Source of the DNA: an uncultured Spirochaetota bacterium
GTDB taxonomy: Bacteria; Spirochaetota; Spirochaetia; Treponematales; Rectinemataceae
Direction of reading: 5' to 3'
Assembly: GCA_903821875.1 (NCBI GenBank)
Contig: CAIJMU010000002.1
Location: forward strand, 1 to 35,485
Length of the DNA stretch: 35,485 bases
The position numbers and the translations under genes are program-made. Positions 31,089-35,485 of the stretch are shown piece by piece; positions within the stretch are counted from its first letter, which is position 1, and each line of letters begins with the position of its first letter. The notes beneath the pieces are model-generated. The model ran no database searches and had not been told where the DNA came from. It was given only the letters and a program-made list of their open reading frames with translations.

Positions 31089-32410
31089 GCCCCGGGTGGG
31101 GTCCAGCTGATGCTGCGGTCGGCGAACTGGGCGTCGAGGGCGGCGAAGTAGGCCTCCTTCGTGAACCTGGGCTTGAACGCGGCCTTGGCTGCGAGGGCGA
31201 GCTCCGCACCCTTCCTGCCGGCGTCGAAGGCGGCAGCGGCGATGGCGAGGGCGGGTTCGATGTAGGCGCGGCGGAGGTCGGTGGGGAGGAAATCGCCCGC
31301 GTGGATGGTTCCGGAAAAACCTCCCCAGGCGAGCTGGCAGGTGGGCACGAGGCAGGCTACGTCGCCGATGTCGTCGGAGGCGCTGCTCCGGTCATTGAAA
31401 TCCACCTCCTTTTCGGGGAGGAATTCCAGGGCTGCCTTTCCGATGATGGCGCCGAGCTCGGGAGAGGGCCTGAAGGACTGGTAGCCAGGAGTGTCGATGA
31501 TCCGCACCGTGGCGCCGACAGCGATGGCTCCCGCGGCGAGGGCCCGGTCCACCTTCAGGGCCGCCTCCCGCAGCGCCTGGTGATCGCTGCCTCGAACGAA
31601 GGTTTCGAGCACCGCTCGTTCGGGTACGGTATTCACGATCGTGCCGCCCTCGCTCATGATGGGATGCACACGGATATGGTCATCGTCCTTGAAGGTCTCA
31701 CGCTGGGCGTGGATGGCCTGGAGGGCGAGGGTGGCCGCGTTGAGTGCATTGATTCCGCGTTCGGGATGCGCCCCTGCGTGCGCGGATTTTCCTGTGAATA
31801 CAGCCTTTTTTGCCATGAAACCGTTGAGGCTGCCGTTGACGACTGCGTGGCGCCCGGGCTCGTCGGACATGGAATGGTACTTGATCACTGCGACCGCGCG
31901 GTCGAAGGCTCCGAGCCAGAGGAGTTCCTGCTTGCCGGAGAGGTAGCGGATGCTGCCGGCAGCCCTGAGTTCCTTTTTCCGGTCGAGTTCCACGTATTCC
32001 TCCGCCGGGGCAGTGAGGAAGGTCAGCCTGAAGCCTTCGCGGTCTGGCGCCCGGCATTCCACGAGGGCAGAAAAGGCGGCGAACATCACGGTCATCTGCG
32101 CGTGGTGACCGCAGGAGTGGGCAATGCCTCCGGCGACACCGGCAGTCGGCAGGGCATCCATGTCGGCGAGGAGGATGATCTCGGGCGCGTCCTTCGGCCC
32201 CACGGAGGCGCAAAGACCAGTGATCGCGAGCCCTGTTTCCGGCTCGAGGCCGAGGGCCTGGAGGGCCTCGGCCAGGATGAGGGCCGTGCCATTTTCGCTG
32301 AAGCCCGTCTCAGGCTTTGCCCTGAGCCTCTCCCCCAGCGCCAGAATCGCCGATTCCCGGGAGCGCAGGTTATTGAGGATGGTTTCCCTGAGTTCTGTGC
32401 TTGCCTTCAT
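31085..32410 (-). CDS. M20-family metallo-amidohydrolase (AbgB/HipO-like)
   Basis: This 441-residue cytoplasmic hydrolase has the M20D metal-site motifs in order: ILLADMDAL, HSCGHHAQMT, the catalytic glutamates in TAPAEEYVE, HAGAHPERGINALNA in the dimerisation domain, and a late SASDDIGDV. The enzymes remove acyl or aminoacyl groups from amino acids or aminobenzoyl compounds; the closest pattern I recognise is AbgB/indole-acetyl-amino-acid hydrolase. ATG 32410 is preceded by an unbroken C8 run and a G6 run rather than a normal ribosome-binding site, so translation initiation may be unusual. The gene leads the two-gene unit with the SLC13-type permease. Confidence 0.9.
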   Translation of the reverse strand: MKASTELRETILNNLRSRESAILALGERLRAKPETGFSENGTALILAEALQALGLEPETGLAITGLCASVGPKDAPEIILLADMDALPTAGVAGGIAHSCGHHAQMTVMFAAFSALVECRAPDREGFRLTFLTAPAEEYVELDRKKELRAAGSIRYLSGKQELLWLGAFDRAVAVIKYHSMSDEPGRHAVVNGSLNGFMAKKAVFTGKSAHAGAHPERGINALNAATLALQAIHAQRETFKDDDHIRVHPIMSEGGTIVNTVPERAVLETFVRGSDHQALREAALKVDRALAAGAIAVGATVRIIDTPGYQSFRPSPELGAIIGKAALEFLPEKEVDFNDRSSASDDIGDVACLVPTCQLAWGGFSGTIHAGDFLPTDLRRAYIEPALAIAAAAFDAGRKGAELALAAKAAFKPRFTKEAYFAALDAQFADRSISWTPPGA

Positions 32411-32412
32411 GG

Positions 32413-32431
32413 GGGGGGAGAGTAGCCCCCC
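32413..32431 (-). other. G6/C6 hairpin directly before the amidohydrolase start
   Basis: On the minus strand GGGGGG (32431-32426), a 7-base loop and CCCCCC (32418-32413) form a stem ending two C residues before the ATG. It replaces the Shine-Dalgarno region. The full C8 tract is also prone to slippage. Confidence 0.5.
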
Positions 32432-32481
32432 GGCGCTCCGGGAGGCAAGAGGATGCTGGCGCTCGGGAGATGCGCGAGGCT

Positions 32482-32510
32482 TTACACAAGCAGAGGTGCA
32501 TGGTAGTTTC
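32482..32510 (+). promoter_or_regulatory. Possible promoter of the nucleoside-uptake operon
   Basis: TTTACA (32482-32487) and TAGTTT (32505-32510) are spaced by 17 bases, 37 bases before ATG 32548, in the 137-base divergent gap. The -35 box is good and the -10 box is weak. Confidence 0.4.
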
Positions 32511-32547
32511 CATCCTTCGCCCGGAAAGGGCGTTCAAGGAGACATGC

Positions 32548-33627
32548 ATGAAGAGATTCGCACTGTTGTTTGCCGTAGCGCTCGCCCTGGTTCTGGCCCT
32601 CCCCCTCGCGGCCCAGGCTCCCGCCAAGGCCAGCGTTTTCCTCCTGATCTCCGGAAACCTCGGGGACAAGGGATTCAACGATTCGGCCAAGGCTGGACTC
32701 GACATGATCAAGGCCAAGTACGGCGCCAAGGTGACCACAAAGTACACCGAGCTTGGTTCCGACACCGCCAAGATGAACCCTGCCCTCGAAGATGCCGGCG
32801 CCGAAGGCTACAGCGTCGTCCTCTGCTCCAACAACTTCAATAGCGCCATCACGCAGATCGCGCCGCTCTACCCCAACACCCTCTTCGTGATGTACGACGG
32901 CTGGACCAAGGAAGCCATCTCCAACGTCCACGCCATCCAGTTCAAGAACAACGAGGCAGGCTATCTCGCCGGAGCCCTCGCCGGTCTCATCACCAAGTCC
33001 AAGGGCGACCCGAAGATCAACGGGGACAACGTGATCGGCTTCATCGGTGGCCGCGAGCTGACGGGCATAAACGACTTCCTCGTCGGCTACATCTCAGGTG
33101 CCCAGAAGGTGAACCCCACGGTCAAGGTTATTTTCAATTATGTCAATTCCTTCACCGACACCGCCAAGGCCAAGGACCAGTCCCTCATCCAGTTCAACAG
33201 CTACAAGGCCGATGTGGTCTACCACGCCGCCGGCCGCGCGGGTCTCGGGGCCTTCGACGCCGCCGTGGAGACCGGGAAGTACGCCATCGGCGTTGATACC
33301 GACCAGGCCTCCCTCTTCGGCAACGAGCCCGCCAAGACTGCCCTCATCCTCACCTCCACCATGAAGCGTGTCGACCTCACCCTCCTCCGCGCCATGGACC
33401 GCTTCATGTCCGGTGAGGCAACAGGCGGCAAGCAGGAGTACATCGGCGTGACCGAAGGCGCCATCGCCTACGCGCCCTTCAACAAGGCCGTACCCGCTGC
33501 AATGCAGAAGGACCTCGATCAGGTTGTCGCCGACATCAAGGCCAACAAGGTCAAGATCCCCTCGGCTTTCACCATGTCGCAGGACGAGATCAACAAGTTC
33601 CGCGATTCGGTGAACGCAGCCAAGTAA
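32548..33627 (+). CDS. BMP-family substrate-binding protein (PnrA/TmpC-like nucleoside receptor)
   Basis: This 359-residue secreted protein has a signal peptide (KRFALLFAVALALVLALPLAAQA) with an Ala-x-Ala cleavage site rather than a lipobox, whereas spirochaetal TmpC/PnrA is a lipoprotein. The mature part fits the BMP family: GNLGDKGFNDSAKAG at the start, ALEDAGAEGYSVVLCSNN, IQFKNNEAGYLAGALAG, IGFIGGRELTGINDF and YHAAGRAGLGAFDAA. These proteins bind purine nucleosides in the periplasm for a CUT2-like ABC importer. AAGGAG lies 6 bases before ATG 32548. A strong terminator follows, so the binding protein is probably made in excess over the ATPase. Confidence 0.92.
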   Translation: MKRFALLFAVALALVLALPLAAQAPAKASVFLLISGNLGDKGFNDSAKAGLDMIKAKYGAKVTTKYTELGSDTAKMNPALEDAGAEGYSVVLCSNNFNSAITQIAPLYPNTLFVMYDGWTKEAISNVHAIQFKNNEAGYLAGALAGLITKSKGDPKINGDNVIGFIGGRELTGINDFLVGYISGAQKVNPTVKVIFNYVNSFTDTAKAKDQSLIQFNSYKADVVYHAAGRAGLGAFDAAVETGKYAIGVDTDQASLFGNEPAKTALILTSTMKRVDLTLLRAMDRFMSGEATGGKQEYIGVTEGAIAYAPFNKAVPAAMQKDLDQVVADIKANKVKIPSAFTMSQDEINKFRDSVNAAK

Positions 33628-33646
33628 GCCGGGCGACCTCGGAGCG

Positions 33647-33694
33647 CCGGGCCACGGCGGAGCCTAGCGCTCCGCCGGAGGCCCGGTTTTTTTT
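33647..33694 (+). terminator. Rho-independent terminator or attenuator after the binding-protein gene
   Basis: CCGGGCC (33647-33653) and CGGCGGAGC (33655-33663) pair with GCTCCGCCG (33669-33677) and GGCCCGG (33680-33686) around a 5-base loop, followed by eight T residues. It sits between the binding-protein and ATPase genes, a usual place for partial termination that sets unequal expression. Confidence 0.92.
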
Positions 33695-33737
33695 AGGTTA
33701 CGATCATCAGTATTGCTTCGGATCAAGGGAGGACGGG

Positions 33738-35297
33738 GTGGACTGGATTCTCCAGACGAAGGGACTTTCCAAGGTCTATGCCAACGGGACCGCAGCCAAC
33801 AGGCGCGTCGATTTCGGCGTCCGCCCGGGGGAAATACTCGGGCTCGTCGGCGAGAACGGTGCCGGGAAGTCGACGCTCATGAAGGTGCTCTACGGCGAGG
33901 AGGCTCCCTCGGCGGGAGAGCTCCTCCTCGATGGAAGACCGGTACGCTTTGCGACCTCGCAGGATGCGATTGCCGCCGGCATCGGCATGGTTCACCAGCA
34001 TTTCATGCTCGTCCCCTCGCTGAGCCTCGCGGAAAACCTCGTGCTCGGCAAGGAACCTAAAAAAAAGGGCTCGGGCTTCTACGACTTCGAGGAGGCTGTC
34101 CGAATCACCGAGGAACTCTCGAAGCAATACAACCTGAAGGTACACGCCCGCGCCCGCGTGGTCGACGTGTCGGTGTCGATGCGGCAGAAGCTCGAGATCC
34201 TGAAGACGCTGTACCGCGGCGCACGCATCCTCATCCTCGACGAACCCACGGCCGTGCTGACGCCGCAGGAGAGCGACGAGCTCTTCGAGGAGCTCAAGGA
34301 ACTCAAGCGGAAGGGCCGCACGATCATCTTCATCAGCCACAAGCTCAACGAGATCTTCAGGCTCTGTGACCGCGTCTCGGTGATGCGCGACGGACGCATG
34401 ATCGGCACCCACGAGGTGGGCGACATCGACAGGCAGACGATTTCCAACGAGATGGTGGGACGCGAGGTCAAGCTCCTTGTCGACAAGAAGCCCGCCGCTC
34501 CGGGAGCGCCGGTCCTCGTCGCGCGGGACCTCTCCTTCGTGGACGACTTCGGCCTCACTATGGTGGACCGTGTGTCCTTCAGCCTGCGCTCGGGGGAGAT
34601 CCTTGGCGTAGTCGGCGTCGATGGCAATGGACAATCTGAACTAGTACGGATCATAACGGGTTCGGAGCGTACCCTGACCGGGAGCCTCACGGCGGGAGGG
34701 AAGGACATAACCAATGCCGGACAGCGCAGGGTCAGGCGCGCGGGTCTGGCCCATGTCGCCGAAGACCGCATGACGGTCGGGGCGGCCCTCCCCGCGAGCA
34801 TCCAGGACAACATCCTCGCCGACCGCTACTGGACGAAGGCCTTCCTGGCACCCCTGGGCTTTGTGAGGACGCGTGCCATGGCCCGGGAGGCTGCCGGGGT
34901 CGTCGCAGACTTCGACATCCGCTGTGGATCGCAGAGGCAGTCCGTAGCCAGCCTCTCGGGGGGCAACATGCAGAAGGTCGTAGTGGGCCGAGAGTTCACT
35001 GCGGAGGCTTCGATCCTCATCGTGTCCCAGCCCACGCGCGGCGTAGACATCGGCGCGATCGAGTTCATCCACAAGCGGATCATAGGCATGCGCGATGCGG
35101 GAAAGGCAGTGTTGCTTGTTTCTTCCGACCTCCAGGAAGTCATGTCTCTGTCGGACAGCCTCATCGTGATGAACTCGGGCCGCATAGTCGCGTATTTCTC
35201 CGATGCCTCGGCCGTGACCGACAAGGAACTCGGCCTGTTCATGCTGGGACTCAAGAAGCAGGGCGATGCACAGATCATGGAGGTGTGCCATGAGTGA
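33738..35297 (+). CDS. Nucleoside/sugar ABC transporter ATP-binding protein (double ATPase)
   Basis: This 519-residue protein has two ABC domains, as in RbsA-type and BMP-associated (YufO/NupO) importers. Domain 1 has Walker A GENGAGKST (about 38-46), the Q-loop VHQHFM, a degenerate signature (VSVSMRQK) and Walker B ILILDEPT. Domain 2 has a degenerate Walker A (GVDGNGQSE), the signature LSGGNMQK and Walker B ILIVSQPTRG without the usual acidic pair. This asymmetry is normal for the family, so one composite ATP site should hydrolyse. The GTG start at 33738 follows GGGAGGACGGG. The end overlaps the permease start by 8 bases. Confidence 0.93.
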   Translation: MDWILQTKGLSKVYANGTAANRRVDFGVRPGEILGLVGENGAGKSTLMKVLYGEEAPSAGELLLDGRPVRFATSQDAIAAGIGMVHQHFMLVPSLSLAENLVLGKEPKKKGSGFYDFEEAVRITEELSKQYNLKVHARARVVDVSVSMRQKLEILKTLYRGARILILDEPTAVLTPQESDELFEELKELKRKGRTIIFISHKLNEIFRLCDRVSVMRDGRMIGTHEVGDIDRQTISNEMVGREVKLLVDKKPAAPGAPVLVARDLSFVDDFGLTMVDRVSFSLRSGEILGVVGVDGNGQSELVRIITGSERTLTGSLTAGGKDITNAGQRRVRRAGLAHVAEDRMTVGAALPASIQDNILADRYWTKAFLAPLGFVRTRAMAREAAGVVADFDIRCGSQRQSVASLSGGNMQKVVVGREFTAEASILIVSQPTRGVDIGAIEFIHKRIIGMRDAGKAVLLVSSDLQEVMSLSDSLIVMNSGRIVAYFSDASAVTDKELGLFMLGLKKQGDAQIMEVCHE

Positions 35298-35406
35298 TGC
35301 CGGAAAATCCCCGCGACGGCACGGACCCCTGGCGAGCATCGGCTACTTGCGCGCGTGCGATGAGCATGGACTGGCGGGACCGCATTTCCTCCATCTTTTG
35401 TTTTAA
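35290..35406 (+). pseudogene. Start of the ABC permease gene, interrupted after about 15-17 codons
   Basis: ATG 35290 follows GGAGG and overlaps the ATPase stop by 8 bases, exactly where the first permease of this transporter type should begin. The frame reads MSDAGKSPRRHGPLASI, a plausible basic cytoplasmic N-terminus, then turns into sequence with no membrane character and stops at TAA 35404-35406. From about 35335-35345 the DNA instead codes on the opposite strand for a PspA-like protein. The permease is therefore broken or joined to foreign sequence. Only the first 15-17 codons are credible. Confidence 0.6.
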
Positions 35407-35485
35407 GATGTTCACTTGACCGCGAACAGTATTTACTTGTGCGGCGACTTCATCGTGCATCTGCTGATATTGCTTTACGCCGGCA
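35338..35485 (-). pseudogene. pspA: Internal fragment of a PspA/IM30-like gene
   Basis: The minus strand from the window edge codes for KQYQQMHDEVAAQVNTVRG, then a QVNILKQKMEEMRSRQSML segment, then IARAQVADA. This is the coiled-coil pattern of PspA/IM30 (phage-shock protein A), where a heptad helix ends in a K/R-rich ...MLxARxxAA segment. The base composition is visibly lower in G+C (35395-35485 is near one half) and uses codons such as AAA, CAA, GTA and TTA that are rare elsewhere in the window. The frame has no natural end at the junction and runs into the permease leader and the ATPase end. The left border is approximate. It may be a chimeric contig end or a true rearrangement. Confidence 0.6.

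Noticed and set aside
31052-32425. 457-codon + strand frame opposite the M20 hydrolase
   Set aside because: It is antisense to a hydrolase with all metal-site motifs and has no domain of its own.
1-35485. Search for tRNA, rRNA, CRISPR arrays, transposases and phage genes
   Set aside because: No cloverleaf-like sequence, spaced direct-repeat array or recombinase-like protein was seen by eye; a covariance-model search would be needed to exclude small RNAs.

Overview
The window is a gene-dense, high-G+C (roughly two thirds by eye) bacterial chromosome segment. It holds 27 coding regions that I consider real (one cut by the left edge), plus two gene fragments at the right edge. I see no tRNA, rRNA, CRISPR array, transposase or phage gene. 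The gene mix hints at an anaerobic spirochaete-like bacterium: a BMP-type nucleoside-binding protein with its ABC ATPase, an AraC regulator carrying a periplasmic-binding-protein-like sensor, acetogen-type split MetF/MetV, a DUF2804 protein and a cyclic-nucleotide-binding/nucleoside-phosphorylase-like fusion. No marker gene is present, so the taxonomic call is an inference.

Left part (1-12160). The tail of a membrane protein ends at a strong terminator. It is followed by a UroD/MtaA-type corrinoid-linked methyltransferase and a convergent NAD(P)-binding SDR-like protein. A minus-strand cassette (two exported proteins, sensor histidine kinase, sigma-54-dependent response regulator) comes next, then a ketopantoate-reductase-like enzyme, a single-chain iron-sulfur L-serine dehydratase that is probably translated from a leaderless mRNA, a membrane acyltransferase-like protein and a two-domain chromate-type transporter.

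Middle part (12157-24732) is the most interesting. Five tightly overlapping minus-strand genes (ROK kinase, GmhA-like SIS isomerase, HAD phosphatase, PfkB/HldE-like kinase, and an unrecognised protein with deoxyhypusine-synthase-like motifs) form a sugar-phosphate operon. Upstream of it on the same strand is a seven-gene C1 operon: a pterin-dependent methyltransferase, a methylenetetrahydrofolate reductase (MTHFR) fused to a MetV-type cysteine domain, a NarI-like membrane protein, an HdrC-like iron-sulfur protein, an exported tetraheme cytochrome c, MetV and MetF. I read it as a candidate membrane-bound, cytochrome-linked MTHFR system connecting the methyl-/methylene-tetrahydrofolate couple to the quinone pool or periplasmic electron carriers. 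A divergent AraC-type regulator, with a palindrome against its own promoter, is its likely controller.

Right part (24761-35485). This holds the cyclic-nucleotide/phosphorylase-like fusion, an EamA permease, a DUF2804 protein, a flavodoxin-fold quinone reductase, an M20 amidohydrolase with an overlapping SLC13-type transporter, and a nucleoside ABC uptake locus. In that locus a binding protein and terminator are followed by the ATPase. The permease that should follow breaks off after about 15-17 codons into an oppositely oriented pspA-like fragment of different base composition, which suggests a rearrangement or a chimeric contig end.
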